From NCBI GenBank assembly GCA_047967505.1, contig CM106539.1: 64,000 nucleotides of DNA; one strand, written 5' to 3'. The stretch is from Dipteris shenzhenensis. Its lineage: Eukaryota; Polypodiophyta; Polypodiopsida; Gleicheniales. Every line of letters begins with the position of its first letter. The stretch's first letter is position 1. The notes beneath the pieces were generated by a model. It was not told the DNA's origin. It ran no database searches and saw only the letters and a program-made list of their open reading frames with translations. The translations under genes were made by a program, and so were the position numbers. Of this stretch, positions 19,871 through 31,830 are shown one piece after another.

Positions 19871-20399
19871 AATGCCAATGAAAACTTGCAAGATTTGTCT
19901 GTCTAAAAAATATTACTAACTTGCAACAACGTATTTCTAAAGGCTATAAACAACAACAAAAATACCCATAGTGTGGATGCAAGTAACAACAATAGTAATG
20001 GCAATGCTTTTGCTCAACTAAGTGCTTGACTGGCAGCAAAAGTACTACAAATTCTCCTCCAAATTGGCAACAGTAGTAGCACAATGGCAGCTTGACTCTC
20101 ATACCAAAGTTCAGCTTGTCGAGGGTAGGATGGATGTATTTGACCAATGTGGTGCACACACAAACACACAAGGAAGACCTTACACCAAACAACCCCCTCT
20201 CAAGGGATTACCTCATAGTGTTTTAAGGATAAATCTAGGTGCATTGGCCCTAGTTTCTCATTTTAATTATGGGTTACCAACTATAAATACAAACACAAGA
20301 TTAGGTCATATACATATTGGACTAAGAAGACCAACCAAACTTCAGAGTTTGCTTCTTCATTAGATAGCTTCTTCTCTTCGTAGCATTGGCAAAGCTCCT

Positions 20400-21060
20400 C
20401 TTGGAAAAACAATCACTTTACAAAAGTCATTATTATTTTCCATAAATACCACAATATTAAAGAACAAAGTAATCCTTTTCTAAGTGATTTCTCTTACCAT
20501 GAAGTCTATAAGGTTTACCTTTGGCTTTTCTTTTGACAATCCTTTGTACTTTGTAGCAGCCAATGCTTGATCAATGATAGCAGCATTTGACCTTTACTTC
20601 ATCTTTTTTTTCTCTTCTTGTTAGGCAATGATGATTTCTTTAAGGGTTGGGACCATGTAGGTTCTTCAAGATATTGACCAAGTTGTTGTACTCTTCATGC
20701 ATGATTTTGAGAAGCACTCCCATATCATCATCATTTATCCTAGGACATGAAATTACAACTAGTTGAGTTGTAAGAATCCTCATCTTGTTGACATGTGCAA
20801 CAAGGTATCCTCTTGATTTGATTGCAACTCAAAGAAATTAATGTTAAAAGATAACTTAAGGTTCTTATCATTACCTCCAAATACATCAAGATTAGAACAT
20901 GCTTCAAAATGTGATTCTAGAGCATAAGTGTGATGAAGGTAATCATCAACAAGACCTAGAGCAAGGCATAAGCTCTTTCTTCCTAACACTATCTTGGGGT
21001 GCTCTTCTAAACCAAACCCTATAGATTTTCTCTCATAAAATGGATTTGACCTTCATTTTC
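20400..21060 (-). pseudogene. Weak gag-like remnant
   Basis: Minus-strand reading gives short pieces such as YNNLVNILKNL and QEEKKKMK, followed by Lys-rich sequence, which could be a decayed gag. Frames are broken throughout and no zinc knuckle is visible. Very uncertain. Confidence 0.22.
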
Positions 21061-21756
21061 TAGGTGTGAAAACCTTGGCCATTGAACTTGTAAATATGCA
21101 TGTGGGAAGACATGATTGTCAATGAGGGTCATGCCAGTTGTTCTACCCAAGAGCAATGTCTAACCTCAAAATATAAGGTGATTAGGCTTCCTAATAGAAC
21201 TATTTTAGTGACTAACCATCATGAAAATGAAATGAATGGAAATACTTCTAAAGAAAAGACTCTAAACTTATTATACTATGGAGATTTTGATAAAAATTTC
21301 ACAACCACCATGCCATCCATCTAGTAGTAGCTGCCATTTTTTACCTATAGTTTCTATATAGACAAATGTAGACTTGGAGAGAAGTCAAGTTTTCATTTTT
21401 AATAGAAAGTAAAGAAATCGTATCATATGATGAGGACGGTAGCTCATAGCTATGTAAAACATGAGTGATAGGAGCAAGCATTCTTTCCAGGGAACATCAT
21501 AGCCTAGAACGGTATCGTATGTTGAGGCATAGGAAGCAATAAAGGGATCTACATCTTAGAGGTCACAAGAGATGCAATTGTGAAATGATAATATTGTAGC
21601 TCATAGTTGCAAGTGACATGTTGGAGATGAAATGTGGCAGGCATTAGTTCTAAACCATTAATAGTAGGAGCAAAGCAATAGCTCACAATTGCAATGATAG
21701 GTTGCAAAATCAATATACGAGCTCACAACTACAATTCACGTCTATCCTCTCGCAAA

Positions 21757-22473
21757 CGAGTGCCCTCGCTGCACAAGGCAAAGCCAGCACTCTATTGCAT
21801 GCATTGTGTTAGATGGGGGAAACATAGCTTTTCGAAGGTCCTTCCCCAACCCGTTTACCAACCAAGGCCCCAATTGGCCTTAGCAGCACCACCTAACCCA
21901 ATGAGTGCAAAAGGAGCCTCTTATGCCAACCAAGGACAATATAGGGCACAACATGCTCCATTATCGCCACCCATACTAGGTCCGCAATGTTCCCCACCTT
22001 GTATAACTCTAGTAAACCAAGTGTTGGTGGAGGAATTACCTAGTGATTGGGACAAAGAGCCTGAGCATGATCACAGCCATCCCAACTATCATCCCTACGA
22101 GGAAGGAAGTGGTGTCATAAGTCACTACCTTTTACATGAGGATTAGCATGTCCCGTTATATCAGACAACACCTGTGGCCTTGAGGGCAAGAGACATGTAT
22201 TCCTTAGCACCCCCAATCCAATGCTATACATGTCAAGGTCCACACCGGGCAAGCAAATGCCCATACAAGGGAGGAGTGAACCCTCCCGTATCATGCTTTA
22301 AATGCCAAGGGTGGCACTTTTTAAAGGATTTTCCTTACATGGATCTCATTCCAATAGTGCCCTCCTCAATCGAGCCCACACCCTTGTGCGTTGGATGTGG
22401 AGTGGAGCATTTATTTAAGGATTGTCCATTGAGGAGGCCAACGACCACCAACCACCCCGCTCAAGAGTACTAG
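21757..22473 (+). pseudogene. gag C-terminal part of element II with three zinc-knuckle-like motifs
   Basis: Pro-rich sequence (QPVYQPRPQLALAAPPNP) leads into three motifs: CYTCQGPHRASKC, CFKCQGWHFLKDF (final Cys lost) and CVGCGVEHLFKDC. All have three residues between the second Cys and the His, instead of the usual four. A stop near 22144 separates the upstream part. The role in life would be RNA binding and packaging. Confidence 0.75.
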
Positions 22474-23399
22474 CATCAAGCATTGAACAAGGTCAAGGAG
22501 TAGCGATGCCCTTAAATCATCACGAGTATGTAGGTGAAGGCCCTAGGCAAGGAGATAAAGAAGCAGGCAAGGAAGGACATGGCTTCCACATCCTAAATTC
22601 TCGAGGCACACCAGTCCCCACAGACCGAGAAGGTCACTAGGGTGGACAAAGGAACAAATCAAGTGCTCATTCAAGATGGTTCAGATGAGGAGACAACCAC
22701 CCTTGCCACCTCCTCTGCATATTCTGGATGAGCCCCTTCCCTAGATGATCCTAGTATGCCCCCATATCGAGAGGTAAATAAACTAGATCAGGCCCAAGGC
22801 CTCACATCCACACCTACTCACAAGGGAGCTTATCCAGACCCAGTCTTAGAGAAACAAAACTTAATATAGGCTGAGAACTTGGTACGGGAATGCCAAGAGA
22901 AATTTGAGCATAGACTCAAGGTCAACAAAAGGTCGAAAACCATCCATTGTGACCACCTAACAACTCATAGGGGAGCAAAGGTACTTAGAGTGCCAAAAAG
23001 AGTGGAAGAAGAGGAACCACCTAGCTGTGATAACTCAAAGGTTCCGAACCTGATGCAACAAACATTTCAAGAGAACCCAGTGTTGCAAAACTTGAGAGAG
23101 GAGGAAGACCTCTATGGTTTTGAGGAGCCACTATCTGTGGGAAGGGAGGCCTCCTCGGAACCACGTGATATTGCCGAGTTAGCAGCCTTCCTCTCTCCAG
23201 AGGTCAAGATGCCGATTGCATCCTTGCTGTAGGGGAATCCTACCCTCTAGAGAGACCTCTCAAATTGGATGCACCAAAGAATGTTGGGAAACATGGGGGA
23301 AAACTTCCCTCGAGCGAACCCATCTTGTAGTGAAGTTACAATGGGGGATCTACTAAACCCCTGGGAGTTCTCACGGGTATTTAACATTAAGGTATTTGG

Positions 23400-25660
23400 C
23401 TTCACTTACCCCATTTGATTTGTGGTAGTGGACTTCACCCAACAGCCCAGATACGAAGTCATCCTAGGTAGGACATTTCTACGAATGTCTGGACTCATAC
23501 ATGATTGGCACAAAGACATCTATTTATGCCATGAGGATTTATGAGGAGTAAACTGTGTGAGTGGACCTGTGCACCTACAAGGCCCACCCACTGTCAGGAT
23601 GCCTATTTGCCGTGGAATCCAACACAATAAACATGACAACATCCCTGAAACTCTTCCAAACTTGTGAGAAAGAGTGCGACGAGAAGGAGGCAGATGAGTT
23701 TGGTATGCCTCTCTCCCCAAGCTCGAGTTCTCTCAGAATTGGATGCACATTCTAGCAAATATTGACATCCCAAAAAGGGGTAGGGTTCCAGATAACGACT
23801 CTTGAATGCAAAAAATTAAAGGAGGTAGTCCCCTCCGAATGTTTATATGCTCAAACCCCGTGAGGTGAGCGAGGGGGAAGTTAAGGTTAAGTCAAACCTC
23901 CACTGGTTGACATATGTAGGAGCAACCATTGCTCACCATGAGTTTTCCACCAGCTAGGGATCCCAGGCGAGTAGGATTATCGCTCCCGTGGGCTCTATAA
24001 CTACCATGGGAGAACTTCCTACAGGTCTCAGGCCCTGAAGATCCAAAAGCCCAAAAACCTCCACCATAGGCAAAGAGAAGTTAACCCCCAAGGGGGATGA
24101 GGAGGATGACAAAGAAATGGAGGACTTATGACAGGTTCCCCTCCATTATAAGGACTACATGATAGAGGATTGTAAAATCCTATACCAACATGCCAAGAGT
24201 ACCAAGGAATAAGGTTGCTTCCAAGGGTATGATGGCTCGACCAAAGTTAATGAATTGAACTTGGCACCAAAAGGGGATCAGCCCACTAGTATACGTAGCA
24301 AATGACCTCACCCCCAATGAGGAGCAAGCTTTAATTGTTCTCCTTCAAGGGTACAAGGCCTACATGGTGTGGAAGTATAGAGACATGAAGGGTGTGCCCG
24401 CTAAAGTCGTACAACATACTATACCATGAGAGATGATAATAGGCTGGTGCGCCAACGTTCCTATCACATGAATCCCAAATATGCGCTCATAGTGAGGGAG
24501 GAGATACAAAACTCATAGATGTGAGATTTATCTATGAGATAGAGCATACAGACTAGGTGTCACCCATTGTGATAGTCCTAAAGAAGAATGGAAAAATTCA
24601 ATATGAGTAGACTTGAAAGAGGTTAATGCCACCACAAGGCGTGATCACTACCCATTGCCATTCACAGAGCATGTTCTAGAAAGGGTGGTTGGGAAAGAAG
24701 CCTAGAGCTTCTTAGATGGTTTGTCAGGCTACAACCAGATATCCATCACCCCAAGAGATCAGCACAAAACCACTTTTGCAACCAAATGGGGTGTGCATGC
24801 TTCCAAGGTGATGTTGTTTGGACTCATCAATGCACCCGCCACATTTCAGCAGCAGCCAATGATCACCGCTTTCAAGGAATACCTGAGAGACTTTGTGGAA
24901 GTCTTCTTAGATGCCTTGTGCATGAATTCCAAATGGGATGATCATCTAAAATACCTGAAGTTAGACCTTGAGAGGTTTAGATTGTGTCGAATATCCCTAA
25001 ATCATCAATTTTGGGTCAAACAAGGAGTGATTCTTGGCCAGATAATGTCCAAGAACGAGATCTCCATGGATTACAATAAGATCAAGCTCATTCTCGAGCT
25101 ACACCCATGAATGCCAAAGGGGTGCAATGGTTTATAGGCCATACGGGTTATTATTGAAGATTCATCCTGTTCTATGCGGACATAGACTAGCCATTGTATA
25201 AGTTGTTGATAGTCTTTGAGTGGACCGAGGAGTGTTAGAAATAATTCAAAACCCTCAAGCTAGCTCTAGCTATAACACCGGTAGGATGGGCTAGGACTAG
25301 AATCTAATATTCCACATCCAGATAGATGCCTTAAACTTTTCCATAGGGTGCGTATGTGTACTTTGCTAGCCGGCAATTAAACGATGCTGAGGTTAGTTAC
25401 ACTACAATAGAGAAAAAAGGTCTAGCCATGGTTTATGCAATTAAGAACTTTAGGCAATACTTGTTAGCCAACAAGTTTGCCTTTTTTGTTGATCATCAGG
25501 CACTACTATACCTGGACAATAAGCTCTGCATGACAAGATGCATAGCAGGTGGGTGTTAATCCTCCTAGAGTTTGACTTCACAATTGCGGTGTGTCAAGGA
25601 AAGATCCACGTCCTAGCCGATTACCTCTCAAGGATCCCCAATGGAGAACCTCCAGTAGGA
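23400..25660 (+). pseudogene. Protease end, RT and RNase H remnants of element II
   Basis: Protease C-terminus near 23430-23520; RT from about 24310 to 25110 with several stops; RNase H near 25340-25620, ending in the family motif (KIHVLADYLSRIPNG). The RT catalytic YxDD appears as FLDA at about 24903, so the enzyme is dead. Confidence 0.85.
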
Positions 25661-25679
25661 GTCAAGGATGACCTCCTAG

Positions 25680-26634
25680 ATGCTCCCTTATTTCTCATTG
25701 ACATAATCCTAGAATGGGCAGCTGAAATAGGCAATTACTTGGAAAACAGGTTACCTATCATCGATAAAGTCCTTAAAAAATATAGGACCCGCAAACTCAT
25801 GAAAGATGCAGCGTCGTACCAACGAATCACAAGCCAACTCTATCGTACAGGAAAAGATGGCATTATGCGTAGGTCTGCACACAAGTATGTGGACATGCTC
25901 GAGGAAGCACATTCAAGAATAGCGGGCAGTCACTTTGCCGCCGACATTACAACATGTAAGGTGCTTTAGGGCCTTTGGTGGCCAACCCTCTTTGGGGATG
26001 CAAATGAGTTTGTCAAATGATGTGATCCCTACTCGAGTGAAAAGTCCCCATAAGGTGGATATGATTGCCCTAACATGAATATTAATGGATCAGCCTTTTG
26101 AGAAATGGGGCATAGATTTATTGGTCATATACGCCCAGTAGCTAAGGGGACATAAGCTAGATACATCATCTTGGCCATTGATTATTTCACCAAATGGATG
26201 GAGGGTCGAGCCACAAGGAAAATTGATGTGAGAGCTACATCTAAACTTTTACATGAATAAGTAATCACGCAGTTTGGATGCCCCTTGGAACTAGTTAGCG
26301 ATCGAGGAACCCATTTCCTCAATGAAATGATAGCAATCCTGACTAGCGAATTCATGATCATACATAGAAAATCCACGTTGTATTATCCTCGAGAAAATGG
26401 CCTAGCTAAAAGCTCAAACAAAATGTGTTGCATCATCATAACTTGTATAGTTGAAGGAAGTCTTGATTGGGAGCACAAACTCATCGTCGTGGCACTGTGG
26501 GCCTATCGCATGTCATACAAAGTGGCAAACAATTGCACCCCCTTTTTTGGGGTAGTTAGCACTAGCTACTCTACATTTAGAGAAGGATGCGCTACTTTGG
26601 TGGTTTGTACTCCAATCGAAAAGTAGTCCAATCA
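25680..26634 (+). pseudogene. Integrase remnant of element II
   Basis: An HHCC-like part (HSRIAGSHFAADITTCKVL with WWPTLF, 25900-26000) is followed by a core with LAIDYFTKWMEGRATRK (about 26170), LVSDRGTHFLNEM (about 26290) and YYPRENGLAKSSNK. The two aspartates and a glutamate-bearing segment are recognisable, though stops interrupt it. The frame at 26611-26634 (TPIEK, stop, SN) joins to LEQLDEK at 31054. Confidence 0.82.
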
Positions 26635-26739
26635 AGGAGTGGTCTAAATTATTGGAATAATTAAAGATGACATTTCTCCCGCTTAAGTATAAGGAGGACC
26701 AAATGTTTAAATGGGAGAAACTATGGCAATTTGATAGGG

Positions 26740-27330
26740 AGACACTGAGCGAATACACTGTGAAATTTTGGCATTTATCTCTAGAGTTCACAACGAAGAC
26801 AGAAGAGAAGAAATTATATAAGTATCTCTAGGGTCTTAGACCAAACATCTGACATGAGTTGGAACTCCTAAACCCAACTAAATTAAAGGATGCCATTAGA
26901 TTAGCCGAGGCAGCAAAAAGGAAAGTCAATCCTAGAAGGAGAGAAGTAACATATGAGGCGTCAACTTCACAAAGTAGACCCTTTGTTTGATCAGCTAACT
27001 CTAAACAAAATGGACAAGGCTTTCCTAGGTGAGTGGGAGTACAAACAATTAATAGCAAACTGACAGGGAAACCTACTCTAGGAGGGTGTGTGAAACCTCC
27101 ATTCATGTCTCCTCAAGAAAGGGATAGATTGTTTAAGGAAAGAAAATGTTTTGGATGCAAAAAGGTGACAGATCATAGATTTTATGATTGTCCGGAGTTA
27201 AAGAAGATGGGTAAGACCAATGTAACTAGGGCTTCTCACCCTAAGCAAGAGGGTGAACCTTCTTGTAAAAATATTGAAAACATTAAAAAGAGCAATAATG
27301 CTAGTTTGCATTACACCTTTGGTCGACACG
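26740..27330 (+). pseudogene. gag remnant of chromovirus III
   Basis: A core region (HELELLNPTKLKDAIRLAEAA) is followed by a basic stretch and one zinc-knuckle-like motif (CFGCKKVTDHRFYDC, five residues between the second Cys and the His). Stops at about 26830 and 26989 break the frame. Confidence 0.82.
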
Positions 27331-28400
27331 ACTTATTTAAGTTACATGGATATGTTGGGGGTCAATGTAATGATGGTAGTAACTATGATATTATCTCAGA
27401 TAGGTTGACTAATACAGTCAAAGCTAAGAAATGGCCTTTGAGGGATATGAGTATTAGTGGTGCGTTCAAAGGGAATGAAGAGAAATGTACATCTAAAGTC
27501 AAGAACTTGCTCTTCAAGATCCAAAAGTATGAAGATCGTAGAGACTTTCCTGTTGCTCCTCTACAAGAATTCGACCTAATCCTAGGCAAGTCTTGGAGGT
27601 ATGATTTCCAACCATCTATGGATGTAAGGAAACATACTTGTACCTTTGATCACCACATCACCTTAAAAGGTGAGCGAGATATTTCCCATATTCCTCTCAT
27701 ATCTCATACTAGAGCTAAAAGGAAGTTACGTAAGGGAGTGAGTTGTAGTATGATACATGTTAGGGAAGTGAAGCCCAAACATAGTGATCTGGAATGTCAA
27801 CATCTAGAGTTTCTCAAGCAATTCGATGATCGATTTGCTAGTGACAATCGGCATGAGTTGCCTATCTCTAGACCTGAAGATCATACTATTAAGTTGATTC
27901 TAGGGTCCTCTCCTTCATGTACATCTCCCTATCGAATGAATAAGGTAGAGCTAGAGGAGGTGGAAAAGCAAGTTGCGGACTTGCTAGAGAAAGGTCTAAT
28001 CACGCCAAGTAGTTCACCTTTGGGGCTCCAGCCCTTTTAGTGAAAAAGAAGGATGGAACCTTTAGGATGTGTATTAATTATAGAGCCCTTAATAAGTTGA
28101 CAATTAATAATAGGTTTCCTATAGGATGAGGGAAGAAGACGTGCATAAGACTACCTTTAGGACACAAATAGGACATTATGAATTTGTAATTATGTCCTTT
28201 GGGTTGACTAATGCACCTGCTACCTTTTGTAGGCTAATGAAAAGAGTTCTTCAACCATACATAGGCAAGTTTGTAGTTGTGTTTTTTGATGATATTTTAA
28301 TTTTCAGCCAAAATGAAGAAGAACACAAGCAACATCTTACACAAGTGATGGAATTGCTTTGAGAGAACTAACTCTTCCTGAATATAAAAAAGAGCGAGTT
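27330..28400 (+). pseudogene. Protease and RT remnant of chromovirus III
   Basis: The 335-codon open frame (27033-28040) covers a degraded protease (NDGSNYDIIS in place of a D-S/T-G motif; later LILGKSWRYDF) and the linker to RT (LPISRPEDHTIKL, then YRMNKVELEEVEKQVADLLEKGLI). RT continues in another frame with [24 protein letters not shown]. It then lacks about 35 codons before [20 protein letters not shown]. The catalytic motif is FFDDILIFS. Confidence 0.87.
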
Positions 28401-30000
28401 CTTTAATAAGGAAATAGAATATTTAGGCCATGTCATCAATGAACATGGAATTTAGGTTGATCCAACCAAGGTGAAAGCTATAAAGGAATGGCTTGTCCCT
28501 ACGAATGTACATGAGCTAAGATCTTTTCTTGGTTTATGCAGCTATTATAGGAGATTCATCTTGAATTTCTCTAAGATTGCATCACCACTTACCTACTTAA
28601 GAAGCAATCAATGTATCATTGGGGTGATAAACATTCGAGTGCCTTTGAGAATTTGAAGGTTGCTTTAATGACTAGCCATGTGTTAGTTTTGCCAAATTTT
28701 GATAAGCCTTTCTTTGTCGTATGTACAGATGCTAGTGGTATATCCATTGGAGCCGTACTAATGCAAGATAGCCTTTGAAAGTCAAAAACTTCAAAGTGCT
28801 AAATTAAAGTATTGCACGTATGAGAAGGAAGTATTAGCCATACTCCATGCTATGAAATTATGGAGACATTATCTTTATGGATCCGACTTCAAGGTCAAGA
28901 TAGATTATCAGAGTATTAGACATTTGTTTTCTCAACCAATAGTTTCACCTCGGCAAATCAAGTGGGCAAAATATATTCAAGGGTTTGGACAACTTGAGTT
29001 AGAATATCAACCTAGTAAGGAGATCATAGTTGCAGATGCACTAAGTCATAGACTGAGTGTAAACTATGTCTCCATGGTGAGAGAAGAATCTCTTAGTGCG
29101 ATGAAGGTTGCCTACAAAGGTGATAAAGAATTTGGGACTATAAATGATGCATTACTTCAAGGACTAGGTGATTCCTTAGGGGGATATGCAATTCATGATG
29201 GGTATCTTCTTAAAGGACGTTTCATTTGTGTACCCTCCACTTTTAGATCCCTAGTTTTAAAAGAGATGCATAGTAGTCCCTATTCTGAATATAGAGGTAT
29301 TAGATGGACCATTGATAGAATTGAAAGATATTTCTCTAGGTCGGGATTGAGAAAGGAAGTAACTACTTTAGTCCAATAGTGCTTAACTTGTCAAAAAGTT
29401 GAGTGATAATGGTAAGACACTAGGAATACCTAGCGAAGGATGGGAGCATATTACTATGGACTTTGTGTCAGGATTTCCAAAGACAAGGACACAAAATGAG
29501 CAAATCCTTACTATTATAGATAGACTTAGTAAATAGGCCCATTTCATTCCATGTAAGAAGAACATCACTGCCATAGAAATTACTAAGTAATTTATTAAAA
29601 AAATATTTCGATTACATGGATTACTCACATCCATTACATCAGATAATGATCCCAAGTTCCAAAGCCAATTCTGGAAAGCTCTTTTCGAGAACTTAGGAAC
29701 TAAATTGTAATTCTCCACTACATATCACCCATCGACTAATGGACAAAGTGAAATAGCTAACCAAGCTATTATCCAACTGCTGCTGTTACGTAGTTATGTC
29801 CATGACAATCCTACCCTATGGGAATTATATTTACCTCTATTAGAGTTTGCATATAATAACTCTACCCATTCTACTACCCGCCGCAAGGCACGATTTGAGA
29901 TCATCTATGGCACACCCATTGCACATTTAGGAGAGAGGATTTTGGCATCTGATCAGTTTGCTGAAGATGTGTAGGAAGTACTTATACAGGTTAAAACACA
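28400..30000 (+). pseudogene. RT end, RNase H and integrase of chromovirus III
   Basis: YLGHVINEHGI (about 28420) and [15 protein letters not shown] end the RT. RNase H includes TDASG (28727) and ends IVADALSHRLS (29030-29055). Integrase starts at about 29280 (IDRIERYFSR) and includes CLTCQK, the core MDFVSGFPKT (29456), SDNDPKFQSQFW (29640) and HPSTNGQSEIANQ (29728). Single stops are scattered through it. Confidence 0.87.
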
Positions 30001-30149
30001 TATTCAGCGAGCTCAAGAAGCGTACAAGAAGGCTACGAATAAGAAGCGAAAGGATGTACATTATGAGAAGGGAGATTGGGTTCTTTTAAAGATTGACAAA
30101 AGAAGTATAAAGACAATCTGAGGAAATACCAAGTTTGGAAAGCTCGCAT

Positions 30150-30560
30150 TAAAATATTATGGACCTTTCCAGGTTTTAGAGGTTATACATCCAGAAGAAA
30201 CTCCAACATCTTACATGTTGACATTGCCTACCTGGAGGATGAAGAATGGTTTCCATGTTAGCATCTTGAAGCCATTTAAAGGTGTGCCACCAGTGAGGCC
30301 TATTGAAGAAGAAGAACCAAAACTTGAAGATGGGGTAGAATTACTTGTTCCAGAATGAATACTGTTCCATGAGGTCAGGAGTTCCAGGAATAGACAGAGA
30401 TCTTGATATTTGGTAAAGTTTAAAGGATATTTTATGGAAGATGGCCAATGGTTTGATTAAAGGATATCCTATGGAAGATGGCCAATGGTTCGATGAAGAT
30501 CACTTGAAGGATTACCCTGCACTTATTGAAGATTATTTGAAGGCACACAGATGAGGACAT
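30150..30560 (+). pseudogene. Integrase tail and chromodomain of chromovirus III with a 37-bp duplication
   Basis: GPFQVLEV and NGFHVSILKPFKG lead into a chromodomain (ILFHEVRSSRNRQRS, then YLVKFKGYFMEDGQWFD). A 37-bp unit (AAAGGATAT to GGTTTGAT) is tandemly duplicated at 30422-30458 and 30459-30495, repeating the GYxMEDGQWFD core. The domain ends EDHLKDYPALIEDYL. Confidence 0.85.
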
Positions 30561-30584
30561 CTACTTCTCTAAGCAAGAGGGCAT

Positions 30585-31047
30585 GTCATGACATGATTAT
30601 TTCTATTAGATCCTAGTGGATCATTCTAGGGAATCTGGCAATTACCCTATGATTATAACATTGTAAATTGGCCAATTGAATATAATAAAATATGCACGTA
30701 TGCATTAGGTCCTAGGATGGTTAGGAAAGGGTAGGATTGTGTATGGGTATTGCATTAATCAATGGTAGGCATAAAGAGTCATAGGCTAAGGGTAGAATAA
30801 TGGGGTATGCCCAAGGGATGTGATCCCAAGAGGCATGAGGGTTGCACCCTCTCGTGTCATTCATGGTGTGTGAGTATGGGCATTTGCATGCATATGGATT
30901 GTAGCTTGTTGGGAGCATGTAGACGAGTCTAGCAAAAATACACTCACATGGGCACTCCATCCACCCCATTTGGAGGGCCAATCTGTCTCAATCTAAACAC
31001 ATGTGCATTCCTGCATTCAAGAACGTGACATTTAGTTGAATGCATAA
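30585..31047 (+). repeat. Probable 3' LTR of chromovirus III
   Basis: A purine-rich run (AAGCAAGAGGGCA) precedes TGTCATGACATG, a typical LTR start. Without a 5' copy to compare, the right end is set only by the resumption of element II; it does not show a clean CA. Confidence 0.6.
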
Positions 31048-31420
31048 CCAATCTTGAACAGTTAGATGAGAAGATTACACGCAGCATATTACCTTTGAGT
31101 GGAGAAGGCAAGGCACAAAAAAAGGTTTGACTACAATCTCAAGAACAAGGACCTCGAAGAGGGGGACCTGGCACTTCTCTATAGTGTCTGCAACACCTTA
31201 AATATAGGGGTATGGGTCCCTACCATGAAGTGGAGATTACCCCACAAGGTGCATGTTGAATAACCACCCTAGACGGAGTCGAGATGGACAGCTACCTCAA
31301 TGGTAACAAGTTGAAGAGATATTATGCCCCCCTCAGTCTACGTACTCTCCAGGCCATACATCGAGAGAAAGAATTTAAGGTCAAGGTAGCAAGAATGAAA
31401 TGATAGGAAATCGAAGAGGC
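31048..31420 (+). mobile_element. Element II, right segment: post-integrase region
   Basis: It continues the frame from 26634 (LEQLDEK). It then shows a typical post-integrase tail (YNLKNKDLEEGDLALLYS, MKWRLPHKVHV; further on DSYLNGNKLKRYYAP). This confirms that chromovirus III interrupts element II. Confidence 0.8.
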
Positions 31421-31469
31421 CATGATACATAATGCTAAAATTAGGCAAAGGAAACAAATGGCTCTATTG

Positions 31470-31830
31470 AAGGATATCGTAGGAACAACTAGGCTCGACT
31501 GACATATTAATAATAGATCCAGCTAGGTTGAGTATTTATTTGTAGGGTCCCAGTACAAGGGTGAAGGCACTTGTGGATCGGGGAGTGAGTCATAATTTCA
31601 TATCCCGAGAAGTGTGGGAAACGATAAAGGTACACTAAAACTCAATCTTGCTTCAATTTGGGTCATTAATGGCCAAATTTTTAATACATTTGGATTTGAA
31701 ACTAACCGTTGCCCATCATGTGGTAGATACTCGGTTTCATGTTCTTCCCGTAGAGGTGTTAGATGAACAAGTAATACTTGGGAGAACATGGTGCTATGCC
31801 ATCAATTACTGAATCAACTAGAGGGCATGC
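31470..31830 (+). pseudogene. Retroviral-type protease fragment (element IV)
   Basis: From 31561 the frame reads VKALVDRGVSHNFISREVWE, then KFLIHLDLKLTVAHHVVDTRF and VLDEQVILGRTW. This is an LTR-retrotransposon aspartic protease in which the D-S-G catalytic motif has become D-R-G. No other domain of the same element is clear on either side. Confidence 0.75.

Larger units (their letters stand above)
21694..26634 (+). mobile_element. Ty3/gypsy element II (non-chromovirus type), decayed, left segment
   Basis: Reading left to right: a gag end with three zinc-knuckle-like motifs (22220-22430); the C-terminal end of a protease (VVVDFTQQPRYEVILGRTFL, about 23430-23480); an RT start (LTPNEEQALIVLLQGYKAYM, about 24310); an RT core (LSGYNQISITPRDQHKTTFAT, then FGLINAPATFQ); RNase H (FASRQLNDAEVSYTTIEKK); and integrase. 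The last residues before 26634 continue in frame at 31054. The tyrosine/aspartate motif of RT is degraded (VFLDALCM). The general form resembles Tat/Athila-like non-chromoviruses. No LTR was identified. Confidence 0.85.
26635..31047 (+). mobile_element. Chromovirus III, gag to chromodomain and 3' LTR start, nested in element II
   Basis: The segment starts in a gag-like frame (REERL-type region: LSEYTVKFWHLSLEFTTKTEE, about 26745). It continues through a zinc knuckle, protease, RT, RNase H, integrase and chromodomain, to an LTR-like start TGTCATGACA near 30585. Removing it, with one copy of CCAATC, restores the element II frame. The 5' LTR is missing and the left end is not TG, so part of its 5' end was lost or the segment arrived by another route. 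Confidence 0.85.
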
